Below are positions 17,302 through 25,214 of a stretch of 64,000 nt of DNA, piece after piece; positions within the stretch are counted from its first letter, which is position 1, and every line of letters begins with the position of its first letter. The stretch is taken from contig WTCE01000030.1 of the NCBI GenBank assembly GCA_013138735.1, positions 62,001-126,000 of the forward strand. Reading direction: 5' to 3'. The stretch is from Crocinitomix sp. Lineage in GTDB: Bacteria; Bacteroidota; Bacteroidia; Flavobacteriales_D; Crocinitomicaceae. Position numbers and translations under genes: made by a program. The notes beneath the pieces are model-generated. The model was not told where the DNA came from and made no database searches. It saw only the letters and a program-made list of their open reading frames with translations.

Positions 17302-17718
17302 TTAAAGGTTCTTATTTTTTGTTGCAATATGTTGATTCAATCTTAAAATTGATTCAATCTCTTTTTCTTGGAAATTACTACTCATTCCAAGGTTCGATCT
17401 AATTTCGATCATTAAACTGCGGAAATGTGCTATTGATATTTTACCCTCAGACTTGTTTTCAAGCACTTTAACAAAATCTTTTATAACCTCATCCTTTCCA
17501 TAAACCAATAGTTTTATTTTCAAGTCTTCGAGATCCTCATTGGTCAAATCCTCTGCAAATAAATACTTAACTAACGTTTCATAGACTTCAGGTCGAAGTT
17601 CAGTCTTTGCATTTCTCTTTGCTGTCCATCTGTCGAGATAGTTCTTAATTACAGGTCCAATAATTGATCCTATTATTGCACCCAGAATGGCCGCTATAAT
17701 TCTTCCATCTATTTCCAT
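17302..17718 (-). CDS. Small membrane-anchored protein
   Basis: A 138-residue protein with one N-terminal membrane segment holding a glycine-zipper-like run (I-L-G-A-I-I-G-S-I-I-G-P-V-I). A basic stop-transfer (D-R-W-T-A-K-R-N-A-K) and a soluble, mostly helical cytoplasmic domain rich in Glu and Lys follow. The layout, a short periplasmic N-end then a long cytoplasmic tail, resembles small helper proteins of membrane complexes, but no family is recognised and no partner is nearby. Confidence 0.6.
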   Translation of the reverse strand: MEIDGRIIAAILGAIIGSIIGPVIKNYLDRWTAKRNAKTELRPEVYETLVKYLFAEDLTNEDLEDLKIKLLVYGKDEVIKDFVKVLENKSEGKISIAHFRSLMIEIRSNLGMSSNFQEKEIESILRLNQHIATKNKNL

Positions 17719-17876
17719 TTCCTATGTTTTATTTGCTAGCACAACTAGCTAAAGACTTTACCTCAACTGACCCATTGCGCACCTAAAAATACGAAATTCT
17801 ACTCCTTAAGCAAGCCGCGCTTATCATTCAAAATTCTAAACTCAATAACATCCCAAAAACGCCCTTTACGGCTTAG

Positions 17877-19130
17877 TTATAACATCTTTTCAAGTTCTTT
17901 TTTCAAGTCTTCCTTGGTTGTGACTTTAAGCGTCAGGTCAATGTTTTGAGACTTTTTTATTTCAAAAGTTTTGATTGAATAAAAGGGTTTTGAATCTTTA
18001 TATGCGGTAATTAGAATTGTAGCGGTCTCACCGATTGGTAAAGAAGTTTTTTCATAATCACCATGCGTAAAGGAAAAAGTCTTGTCTTTCTTCTGATAAC
18101 CCGGTAAGTACATGTCCTGATTCTTAAAAATCATGCTCGTATAAATATTATCATATACATCAAACTCCTTGACTGAAACTATCAGATCAATTTCTTGCGT
18201 TCGAGGATCTGAAAACAGTCGATCGATATTTGCCCAGCCTAGTTTTTTCAATGAAAAAATATAGGTAGTACTTTGATCTTCAACAAAGTTGTTTACAGCC
18301 CCTATTTCAACCCACTTTTCACCATAGATATAGTCTTCCCATTGGGTTAAAGGATCATGTTTAAAGAGGTTAACTTTGTAACCGTCAACGATCATTAATG
18401 AATCTTTTGTTAGGATCATTCCCATTCCTGCATAAATCTGTTTACCTATTTTACTACTCAATTCAGTTGGGATTTCGTCATGTTTTCCAACGTCCGAAAA
18501 GCCGTCAACATTATAAGCCACATTATGGCTTTTATAAACTGTGTCTTGGATGAAAGAAACCAGCATACTATCAAAACCAGGCTCAAGGAACTCTTGTTCA
18601 TTTTCAACATTAATTGGTGATGGATTTATCCAGTTTACGGAGTTATCAGCAAGATTGCCTTCATATATTTGCATATCATTCAGAACATTGTCTGTAGGTA
18701 CTTCTACCCCAATAGTCTTATTGGGGGCTATTTCTAGTTGTTGATTATCAGACGTGGCATTAATATATATCATTCCCCCGCTTTCCAAAAATTGTCCGTT
18801 GGACGTTGTTGTTAGGTTACTCAGAACCATATCAAGTTTATCTAAGCACTCTTTGAGTTCAATCGTTACTTCTCCAGATATTGGCCTTCCATTCGTGTCA
18901 ATGAATGAGTTTTTAAATATTGTCAAAACAGTTCCGTCCTTTCCTGTTAATGTAGTGTCTATGTTCGAAGAAATAGAGAATACCTGAGCGCCTATTTCTT
19001 CAGCGGTGAACACTTGATTTCCAGCCTCTTCGGTAGAGATAATATTTTTATTTTGTGTATTGTCTTGGACAGTGTTTTCACAAGCGATAAGTGTCAATAC
19101 TGCCAATATTATTAAAAGTCTCCCTTTCAT
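17877..19130 (-). CDS. Lipoprotein with ZU5/cadherin-like N-terminal region
   Basis: The 417 residues start with a lipoprotein signal (L-T-L-I-A-C17) and a linker with a doubled A-G-N-Q-V-F / I-G-A-Q-V-F element. The domain beginning T-L-T-G-K-D-G-T-V-L-T-I-F and running to G-E-V-T-I-E-L-K-E resembles the 'G-T-x-(I/L)-x-I-P-x-x-(A/S)-F' start of ZU5-like domains common in Bacteroidota envelope lipoproteins. The C-terminal part is beta-rich. It probably faces the periplasm or cell surface. Function unknown. A palindrome GCTAG-TTGTG-CTAGC (near 17737) lies in the downstream spacer. Confidence 0.65.
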   Translation of the reverse strand: MKGRLLIILAVLTLIACENTVQDNTQNKNIISTEEAGNQVFTAEEIGAQVFSISSNIDTTLTGKDGTVLTIFKNSFIDTNGRPISGEVTIELKECLDKLDMVLSNLTTTSNGQFLESGGMIYINATSDNQQLEIAPNKTIGVEVPTDNVLNDMQIYEGNLADNSVNWINPSPINVENEQEFLEPGFDSMLVSFIQDTVYKSHNVAYNVDGFSDVGKHDEIPTELSSKIGKQIYAGMGMILTKDSLMIVDGYKVNLFKHDPLTQWEDYIYGEKWVEIGAVNNFVEDQSTTYIFSLKKLGWANIDRLFSDPRTQEIDLIVSVKEFDVYDNIYTSMIFKNQDMYLPGYQKKDKTFSFTHGDYEKTSLPIGETATILITAYKDSKPFYSIKTFEIKKSQNIDLTLKVTTKEDLKKELEKML

Positions 19131-19192
19131 GTGTTTTTTATTTATGCCATGTTTAATGTAAAATGCTTTTTACATAATTTTAGCGAATCGTT

Positions 19193-19645
19193 TTAATTTT
19201 CTCTGTTGTATTTATAAATCCTATATCCATCTTTTTGTTCAAATCCATCTGGCATATATCCTTTTTTTAATATTCCGTCAGCTATGATTGCCATATTCAA
19301 TCCCATGGCATCATTTAGCTCATCTGAAATAAGAAGTGTTTCTTCTTTTTTATTAAAAGATTCGGTCACATATTTCTTTGCATTTTCAACTGTTGTCAAT
19401 ACGTTGTTTTTCATTGTTTCATTTGATTCTGGTTTGTCTTTTTTATAACATTCACATTCAGCGTCTTGAAGTTTAGCCATTTCTTGGCATATTGATTTGG
19501 AGGCTTTCATTCCTTCGTCATCACAGCTTTCATACATCTCAATCATTTGTCCGTCTTTCAAAACTTCACAAACTTCACATTGTTTTTTTTGTTCTGCGCA
19601 ACTAGTAAACAGAATAATGGGAATTATAATATAGAAGTATTTCAT
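19193..19645 (-). CDS. Cys-rich small lipoprotein
   Basis: A 150-residue protein with a lipoprotein signal ending F-T-S-C16. The first half of the mature part has many cysteines (Q-C-E-V-C-E-V-L, E-S-C-D-D-E-G, K-S-I-C-Q-E, A-E-C-E-C-Y), suggesting a small disulfide-bonded or metal-binding module. The rest is helical and ends D-G-Y-R-I-Y-K-Y-N. No family recognised. The gene lies 62 bases upstream of the ZU5-like lipoprotein gene on the same strand and may share its transcript. Confidence 0.6.
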   Translation of the reverse strand: MKYFYIIIPIILFTSCAEQKKQCEVCEVLKDGQMIEMYESCDDEGMKASKSICQEMAKLQDAECECYKKDKPESNETMKNNVLTTVENAKKYVTESFNKKEETLLISDELNDAMGLNMAIIADGILKKGYMPDGFEQKDGYRIYKYNREN

Positions 19646-19704
19646 AGTTGATTTTAATATTTGCTAACATCCAGCGATAAGCCACATGATCTATATTCCT
19701 TTTA

Positions 19705-19720
19705 TCCGCCAGCTGACGGA
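19705..19720. repeat. Palindrome TCCGCCAGCTGACGGA
   Basis: A 16-base near-perfect palindrome (one mismatch pair) in the spacer between the GMC oxidoreductase stop and the lipoprotein start. A diverged, non-palindromic relative (TTTTATCC...TGAC-x-GATT) lies near 21441 on the other side of the oxidoreductase gene. There is no strong T-run on either side. Confidence 0.35.
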
Positions 19721-19771
19721 TTGCATCACTAATTTAGCAAAAAAACCTAAATCAAACCACCAACATCCACC

Positions 19772-21349
19772 CTAACCCAATTCACTTTTAAAAGGTATTT
19801 GATCCATGGCATGCTCGGCAATTGCGGTTATAGATAAGGATGGATTAACACCCGGATTTGCAGAAATCATAGCACCATCAATAATGAACATATTTTGATA
19901 TCCAAAAACGGCATTGTTTTTATCAATCACTCCTTCTGCTGGATTTTTGCCCATTACAGCACCACCTAAAATATGTGCCGTTGACGGAATGCCTGCCAAT
20001 GTTTCTAATCCAAATGAGGTACTTACGCCATTTACGACTTTACTATATTCCTTAATCAGTTTGACAGATTCTGGAATAAAGGGAGTCGGTTTTTTACCTG
20101 TGCTAACTTTTGAGCGCATCAATCCAAGCCAATTTCGCTTAAATCGGAGTGTACTATCTAGCGTCTGCATGAAAAGGAGTACAACCGTTTTTTTTGCCCA
20201 ACTATTCACAAAATAAACTCTAAAATATTGTATGGGCGATTTTATCCAAGCCCAAAACATCTTTGCTATCCGCACAAAAACATTATTGCCTGTGACATAA
20301 GGGAAATGGACTAACTTCCAAGCATTTGAACCTTCGGCGTATCGCACTACTTCAAGGTGACTATTTTCATCCGTATCTAAAATACTGCCTATAGCCACAC
20401 CTTTTGAATAATTTTTATCCTTTTCAAGACTTGAAACACTGACCAAAGTTTCATTATTGGTTCTAATATCTTGCCCCAACTTGTCTGAAATGTTTGGCAA
20501 TGAGTTTTGTTTTAGTTTGAGTAATAACTTAATGGTACCTAAAACACCCCCAGAAAAAATAACGCCCTTTGTTGTAATTTTCTTTTTCTTGCTAAAGAAT
20601 TTTGTGCTGGTTTTTATCGCTACTTCATAGCCACCCGTGCCATCTTCTGAATCTATAGGATTAACGTCATAAACCTCATGTTCTGCCAAAATCTCTGCAC
20701 CGTATTTTTGAGCCAAATGCAAATAATTTTTGTCCAATGTATTTTTAGAATTATTTCTACAACCCGTCATACAGGCCCCACAAAAATTGCAACCGGTTCT
20801 TTTTGGACCTTCTCCATCAAAATAGGGATCTTCTTCTGTGACATTTTCTTCGCCAAAATATACACCAACATTGGTAGCAGAAAACTTGTCTTCCATCTTC
20901 AATTTTTGAGCTACTTTTTTGAGCCCAATATCTCCGTCAAATAATTTGGGGTTTTTGGTTGCCCCCAGCATCTTCAACGCTTCTTTATAATAAGGTGCCA
21001 ATTCGTATTCCCAATCATTGAGTTCGCTCCAACTGCCCGTTTTAAAAAAGGCTGATTTTGGAACGGGTAAGGTATTGGCATAAACCAAAGAACCTCCACC
21101 AACTCCTGTTCCCGAAATAATTACAATATGTCTGAAAATGGATAATTTCATGATACCAAAGAAGCGCACGCCTGGCATCCAAAGCCATTTTCTAAAATTC
21201 CAGTTGGTCTTTGGAAAATCTTTCGCTTTGAACCATTTTCCTTTTTCAACAACTAAAACCTTATAGCCCTTTTTTGATAACCTTAAAGCACTCACAGAAC
21301 CTCCAAAACCGCTTCCTACTATAATATAATCGTATTCTGGTTCTTTCAT
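19772..21349 (-). CDS. GMC oxidoreductase (cholesterol-oxidase-like)
   Basis: This 525-residue flavoprotein has the FAD motif G12-S-G-F-G-G17 with V-V-E-K-G at the end of the second strand, G-T-G-V-G-G-G-S-L-V-Y-A-N (GMC signature) and a cysteine-rich segment G-C-N-F-C-G-A-C-M-T-G-C followed by K-N-T-L-D-K-N-Y-L. The C-terminal domain has H-I-L-G-G-A-V-M-G and D-G-A-M-I-S-A-N-P-G-V-N-P, supplying the family's catalytic His and Asn. The cysteine segment marks the branch of bacterial 'GMC family' proteins related to cholesterol oxidase. No signal peptide, so it is probably intracellular. It should oxidise a hydrophobic alcohol; the substrate is unknown. It is a single gene. Confidence 0.9.
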   Translation of the reverse strand: MKEPEYDYIIVGSGFGGSVSALRLSKKGYKVLVVEKGKWFKAKDFPKTNWNFRKWLWMPGVRFFGIMKLSIFRHIVIISGTGVGGGSLVYANTLPVPKSAFFKTGSWSELNDWEYELAPYYKEALKMLGATKNPKLFDGDIGLKKVAQKLKMEDKFSATNVGVYFGEENVTEEDPYFDGEGPKRTGCNFCGACMTGCRNNSKNTLDKNYLHLAQKYGAEILAEHEVYDVNPIDSEDGTGGYEVAIKTSTKFFSKKKKITTKGVIFSGGVLGTIKLLLKLKQNSLPNISDKLGQDIRTNNETLVSVSSLEKDKNYSKGVAIGSILDTDENSHLEVVRYAEGSNAWKLVHFPYVTGNNVFVRIAKMFWAWIKSPIQYFRVYFVNSWAKKTVVLLFMQTLDSTLRFKRNWLGLMRSKVSTGKKPTPFIPESVKLIKEYSKVVNGVSTSFGLETLAGIPSTAHILGGAVMGKNPAEGVIDKNNAVFGYQNMFIIDGAMISANPGVNPSLSITAIAEHAMDQIPFKSELG

Positions 21350-21562
21350 TTTACTTAGAAGGGGATCAATAGGTACTCTTTTTCGGGGTAGTTTATAACA
21401 CAGTTGGGGCCTATAAGCGATTTCGAGTGTTATTTATCCCTTTTATCCCTCAGGTGACTGATTATGCTCCTAAAAATAACAAATCCCCTTTAATCATCAA
21501 CCAACACTTGCTTATAATTCTTAATACAAACCTAAATAACGCAATGAAACACGTTTCAATTT

Positions 21563-21808
21563 TCACGCTTTAATTAAGCAGAAAACAGCACCTAAAGTCG
21601 AAAAAACAAGAAATAATAGTAGTATGGAATATTTCCATTTGTCTGCTTTATTATTCTGCCTTTTAATTAATTGAAATAATTGCCCCCACTGATTAAGGTT
21701 GGCCTTCCACGAAACCTTGAATCCCTTTTCTTCAAGTAGAACTTTAGTGTAAATGGTCAATAAAAGTGCCAATAGACCTGAAACAATAAACGCTATATTA
21801 TAGTTCAT
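21563..21808 (-). CDS. Small two-helix membrane protein
   Basis: An 81-residue protein with two membrane segments (about 4-26 and 57-79) joined by a basic loop (K-A-N-L-N-Q-W-G-Q-L-F-Q-L-I-K-R-Q). No family recognised. It begins 17 bases after the stop of the 138-residue soluble protein gene, so the two likely form an operon. Confidence 0.55.
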   Translation of the reverse strand: MNYNIAFIVSGLLALLLTIYTKVLLEEKGFKVSWKANLNQWGQLFQLIKRQNNKADKWKYSILLLFLVFSTLGAVFCLIKA

Positions 21809-21825
21809 TATTTATCAATTGTAAA

Positions 21826-22242
21826 TTAGGCAAGTCGTTCATTGTCTTTAAGGTTTTCTCTATAATAATAATAAACGGTATCCGTATTAAATCCAATTTC
21901 CTTAGCCGCTATATAAATATCATTCTTATAATCTTCTGTTCTAATTATAAATACTTGGTAGCCTTGTTCAATTTCAAATTTAATATTCAATTCTTTGTTG
22001 AATTCAGGGTCGGGTAATTCAATCACCGCTTTATCAGTATCAGAATGCCAACCTTCAAAAAAAGTTGATGCGAAAAAAACATCCGTAAATATAATTTCAA
22101 GCTTATGATAATAGGTCAAATCACTACTACCGGCTATAATAAGATTTCGACCATCATAACGCCATAAATGAAAATCAAACCACTTATTCTTTCGAATATA
22201 GTCGTCAATTGAGTTTACAGTTGATGCTATTGTATTATTCAT
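21826..22242 (-). CDS. Hypothetical soluble protein
   Basis: With the ATG at 22242 (a TTG lies 15 bases upstream) it encodes 138 residues. The sequence is beta-rich with many aromatics: W-F-D-F-H-L-W-R-Y-D-G-R-N-L, L-T-Y-Y-H-K-L-E-I-I-F-T-D-V, F-F-E-G-W-H-S-D and a final Y-Y-Y-Y-R-E-N-L. No signal peptide. I do not recognise the family. It is upstream of, and close to, the two-helix membrane protein gene. Confidence 0.55.
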   Translation of the reverse strand: MNNTIASTVNSIDDYIRKNKWFDFHLWRYDGRNLIIAGSSDLTYYHKLEIIFTDVFFASTFFEGWHSDTDKAVIELPDPEFNKELNIKFEIEQGYQVFIIRTEDYKNDIYIAAKEIGFNTDTVYYYYRENLKDNERLA

Positions 22243-22384
22243 ATTTTGGCTAATCAATTATAAAGTTCGAGTGAATATAACGCAACATTATGACCTAGCG
22301 CTTATTTCCAGTAAAACGATCCTAGAAAGGTTATGATAAATCATATTGCGATTAGGATCATGCACGCTTTGTAGTCATTTGATT

Positions 22385-23806
22385 TTATGCTTGTATAAAC
22401 AAACTCTTCATTGTAACAATCTTTCTAACTATTGCATTACTGTATTGGTTTTGCTTTACTCCCCATGTTGTAATAACTGCCGTTTTGAGTCCTTTTTTGG
22501 ATTCTTTAGACTCCCTAAATTGAGTTTCTCGATTCCTAAGTTTTTTTAGATCGGAAGCATCAAGTTCGTATTCATCACCGTAATACTTTATTTCGCACAA
22601 ATTTACCGTCTTATCATCTCGATCAACGACCAAATCAACTTGTGCTTTGCTACTGCTCCATGTATAATTTTTTGACTCTATTTGATCACACTCCAGTCCT
22701 TTCTTGATTTCCTTAATATGTTTCAAACATATTGTTTCAAACGCATAGCCGCACCATGTTCTATATTCTTGTTTCTGGTATACTGATGTCCATTTCGACC
22801 CCCGATATGGGATCATAAATTGAAGGTGAAACAAACAAAATTCATCATAAATTCTATACAGGGTCGTTTTCGACTTCTCTCTGTAAGAATCATACTTTAG
22901 TACAAAGCCTGATAGTATAAGTTCTTCCAAAGATTTTGAAAATTGTCCCCCAGTTGAAATGTTGGTTTTCTTTAATAAATCAGTCCTAGTTAGCCCCTTT
23001 TTTCGAGCTGTTGCCAAGACGTGAATTATCTGCTCATGATATGAATTCTGTCCATAGAGTGAGTTAAATATATCTGCATACTCATTCTCTAGAAAACCAC
23101 CATTTGAGAAACACATACGATCGATAGCTTGAACTGATGATTCTCCAGTATTAACATGTTCCAAATATTCAGCGACTCCACCAAAAGCCATATACATCTT
23201 TAATAAGTCATATTGCTCAACTGGATTGTCTTTATACTTAAAGAACGCCTCTGTTTCGTGTAATGTAAAAGGTTGGAGTTCGATTCTTTGTGTGATTCTA
23301 TTATGCAGACCTCCTTTATTTCTAATGATCTTTTTCATCATGTAAGAGGCAGCTGATCCGCATACCACTACTACTAAATCTGTTCTTGTGGTGCAGTAGT
23401 CATTCCAGAAATTTTCGAAGGCTGGTAAAAACCGAGACTTAGGTGAGTCTGTCCAAGGGAATTCATCAATGAAAATCACCTTTTTTGTTTTAGTGACTTT
23501 TATGGTTTTCAAATACTTCTTTAAGAGTGTAAACGCTGCCAACCATGAGACGGGCTTTTCATTTTCATAGCGGTCGTTTGTGAATTCATTTAACTTAAGC
23601 ATGAAATTCTCAATTTGATCTGCTCTATTTCCAACTTCTAGCCCGGTGAAACTAAATTCAATCTTATTACCAAAGAACTCTCTAATAAGATACGTTTTGC
23701 CAATTCTTCTTCGTCCGTAAACAGCTATTAGCTCTGATCTTCGACTACTTAAGGTATTCGTTAAAACTTTAAGCTCATTTACCCGTCCTACGACTCTTTT
23801 TGACAT
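22385..23806 (-). CDS. ATPase fused to PD-(D/E)xK nuclease-like domain (ATPase_2 + DUF234)
   Basis: A 473-residue protein starting V-G-R-V-N-E-L, the hallmark of the archaeal/bacterial 'ATPase_2' group of STAND-like AAA+ proteins. Walker A is G31-R-R-R-I-G-K-T38, Walker B is I-F-I-D114-E115-F-P-W, and a sensor segment V-C-G-S-A-A-S-Y-M follows at 148-156. A winged-helix-like linker lies near 255-320. The C-terminal DUF234-type domain has E357, D391 (Q-V-D-L-V) and E405-I-K407, the spacing expected of a PD-(D/E)xK nuclease. Family members are widespread but poorly characterised. The gene stands alone, and its promoter region carries two copies of a 37-bp palindrome (23828-23922). Confidence 0.85.
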   Translation of the reverse strand: MSKRVVGRVNELKVLTNTLSSRRSELIAVYGRRRIGKTYLIREFFGNKIEFSFTGLEVGNRADQIENFMLKLNEFTNDRYENEKPVSWLAAFTLLKKYLKTIKVTKTKKVIFIDEFPWTDSPKSRFLPAFENFWNDYCTTRTDLVVVVCGSAASYMMKKIIRNKGGLHNRITQRIELQPFTLHETEAFFKYKDNPVEQYDLLKMYMAFGGVAEYLEHVNTGESSVQAIDRMCFSNGGFLENEYADIFNSLYGQNSYHEQIIHVLATARKKGLTRTDLLKKTNISTGGQFSKSLEELILSGFVLKYDSYREKSKTTLYRIYDEFCLFHLQFMIPYRGSKWTSVYQKQEYRTWCGYAFETICLKHIKEIKKGLECDQIESKNYTWSSSKAQVDLVVDRDDKTVNLCEIKYYGDEYELDASDLKKLRNRETQFRESKESKKGLKTAVITTWGVKQNQYSNAIVRKIVTMKSLFIQA

Positions 23807-23827
23807 AGTAATTATTTATTTTATAAC

Positions 23828-23922
23828 GCAGCCAAATATATGATTTTTTATTCAATTTGGCTGCACTATATATTTGATACATAAAGCAGCCAAATGTATA
23901 ATTTTTCGTCCGATTTGGCTGC
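23828..23922. promoter_or_regulatory. Two tandem 37-bp palindromes over the ATPase-nuclease promoter
   Basis: GCAGCCAAAT-N17-ATTTGGCTGC occurs at 23828-23864 and again at 23886-23922, 58 bases apart, with perfect 10-base arms, equal 17-base A/T-rich spacers and the same ACTATA following each on the plus strand. Read toward the gene (minus strand), each copy contains a Bacteroidota -7 box: TATATTTG (23840-23833) and TACATTTG (23898-23891). The opposite arm begins 20 bases upstream of each box, where a -33 element would lie. This layout fits autoregulatory operators. The rest of the 360-base gap 23807-24166 shows no gene. Confidence 0.75.
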
Positions 23923-24166
23923 ACTATAAATACAGCGCTCTTAACATTTTAGTGACTACAGCACTCAGTTAAAATAGCATATAGTACTGAAAAATCACCA
24001 GTATTTTCTTTATATACAGATGACCTGAAAAGCAACTATTAACACTAGAAAACCAAAACCATGTGTTCGCGGAAGAAAATTAAAATCAGATGAGATTAAC
24101 TCTAAATTTAAGCGTGTTTTTTTCCTTTTCAAGGATTCTTATTCCGAAAGTTGCTGCCATTTTACT

Positions 24167-24706
24167 TTAGGGGTTATTTTCTTTTTCAATTATTTCGTCA
24201 ATTATGTAGCTTTTCACAACTTCATTCTGATCAATCCGCTCTCCATCCCATTCGTCAACACTAAAATTCCATAATACGGTTCTGTCATAATACTTTCGAG
24301 TTTCAACTAATGGAAAATAGATTGGACTTTCCGTAATCCAAAAATTCCCTTCGCCACCAGCATAAGAGCCAACAGGCTTGAAATAAGCATTAAATAATCG
24401 TCCATCAACCTTTTGATAATAAAAACTTCTAATTTTAAAAGTGTCCCAAGTCATGGGATTTACCAAGACTAAGATTAGTAAACCATAAACAACAGTTGAA
24501 CAAAGAATTGCTGTAATTCTTAACAATATAGTTTGCCACCGTTTTTCGGTTTTTCTTTTGAATACTATGAATAAAGTAATTGTAACAATAACTATAGAGA
24601 AGATAACATCCGTCCAGAAACCGGTTAGAGAAAAATCCGTAAATAAAACGACTAGCAAATAAATTGCTGTAAAAACTGTGATTATTGTTTGTCTTTTAGT
24701 CGTCAT
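24167..24706 (-). CDS. Membrane protein of unknown function
   Basis: The ATG at 24706 gives 179 residues with three hydrophobic segments in the first 95 residues (T-V-F-T-A-I-Y-L-L-V-V-L-F, F-S-I-V-I-V-T-I-T-L-F-I-V-F, L-C-S-T-V-V-Y-G-L-L-I-L-V-L). A soluble C-terminal domain with many aromatics follows (S-F-Y-Y-Q-K-V-D-G, E-T-R-K-Y-Y-D-R). No family recognised. It is flanked by long spacers and is probably a single transcription unit. Confidence 0.6.
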   Translation of the reverse strand: MTTKRQTIITVFTAIYLLVVLFTDFSLTGFWTDVIFSIVIVTITLFIVFKRKTEKRWQTILLRITAILCSTVVYGLLILVLVNPMTWDTFKIRSFYYQKVDGRLFNAYFKPVGSYAGGEGNFWITESPIYFPLVETRKYYDRTVLWNFSVDEWDGERIDQNEVVKSYIIDEIIEKENNP

Positions 24707-24725
24707 TTTTAATAACCTTTGGTGC

Positions 24726-24881
24726 TTGAGCAAAAAATTAGAAACAATAATTCCACAAGAACAAATTCAAGAATTACCCACAATAATATGGCTCAGTAAT
24801 TTGACCAACTATTTAGCTGAATTATTTAAAAAGACGTTAAAAATTGATAGTTGCAGCAAGGAGTATCTAAACTTGAAGTAA
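24726..24881 (+). CDS. Possible small ORF or gene remnant
   Basis: A plus-strand frame of 51 codons from TTG at 24726 encodes a protein-like sequence (L-E-T-I-I-P-Q-E-Q-I-Q-E-L-P-T, W-L-S-N-L-T-N-Y-L-A-E-L-F-K-K). Its stop codon lies inside the left arm of the perfect 15-bp hairpin at 24869. An intact gene would be expected to have an ATG and a longer N-terminus, so this is either a very small gene or the 3' end of a lost one. Weakly supported. Confidence 0.25.
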   Translation: MSKKLETIIPQEQIQELPTIIWLSNLTNYLAELFKKTLKIDSCSKEYLNLK

Positions 24882-24911
24882 ACAGAGTTTAACAATGTTT
24901 ACTTCAAGTTT
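24869..24911. terminator. Perfect 15-bp stem hairpin, likely terminator
   Basis: AAACTTGAAGTAAAC (24869-24883) and GTTTACTTCAAGTTT (24897-24911) are perfect complements around a 13-base loop; the right arm runs into a further TT. It probably ends transcription of the plus-strand ORF whose stop codon it contains, or of the minus-strand 32-residue gene at 24929. Confidence 0.5.
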
Positions 24912-24928
24912 TTAGAATTCAAAAAAAA

Positions 24929-25027
24929 TTATTTACTTTTCTTTAACTTCTTGGCTGCTTTTTTTTCTTTTGCAGTTTTAGTAGGTTCTTTTTTAACATT
25001 TTTCTTTGCGTCTTGACCTTTTCCCAT
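24929..25027 (-). CDS. 32-residue lysine-rich basic peptide
   Basis: ATG at 25027 to TAA at 24929 encodes 32 residues, 14 of them lysine, beginning M-G-K-G-Q-D-A-K-K-N and ending A-K-K-L-K-K-S-K. It also has P-T-K-T-A-K-E-K-K. I recall near-identical 'MGKG..TKK' peptides annotated as hypothetical in other Bacteroidota, which argues for a real gene. It is too basic to be a membrane or catalytic protein and could bind RNA, ribosomes or DNA. It has no tight link to neighbours, and the hairpin at 24869 lies 18 bases past its stop. Confidence 0.6.
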   Translation of the reverse strand: MGKGQDAKKNVKKEPTKTAKEKKAAKKLKKSK

Positions 25028-25214
25028 GATATCTTTTTTTAATTATTGTTTTTATTTATTCTAATGCAGATATTTACGTATTAATAATAATCCACATGAG
25101 ATTTACTCCTACTAAAATAAGCAATTATTCTTTCAAACCTATTTAGATCAACTATTGCATTATTTTTTTGCTATTTAGCTAAAAGAATAATTTCTTCAAT
25201 ATCTAAATACATTT

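Noticed and set aside
19700-21480. GMC oxidoreductase flanked by direct repeats as a transposed unit
   Set aside because: TTTTATCC...TGAC-x-GATT occurs on both sides, but the two copies match only loosely and no transposase or target duplication is seen.
23828-23922. CRISPR-like pair of repeats upstream of the ATPase-nuclease gene
   Set aside because: There are only two copies, each is an internal palindrome, the intervening 21 bases are too short for a spacer, and no cas gene is present.
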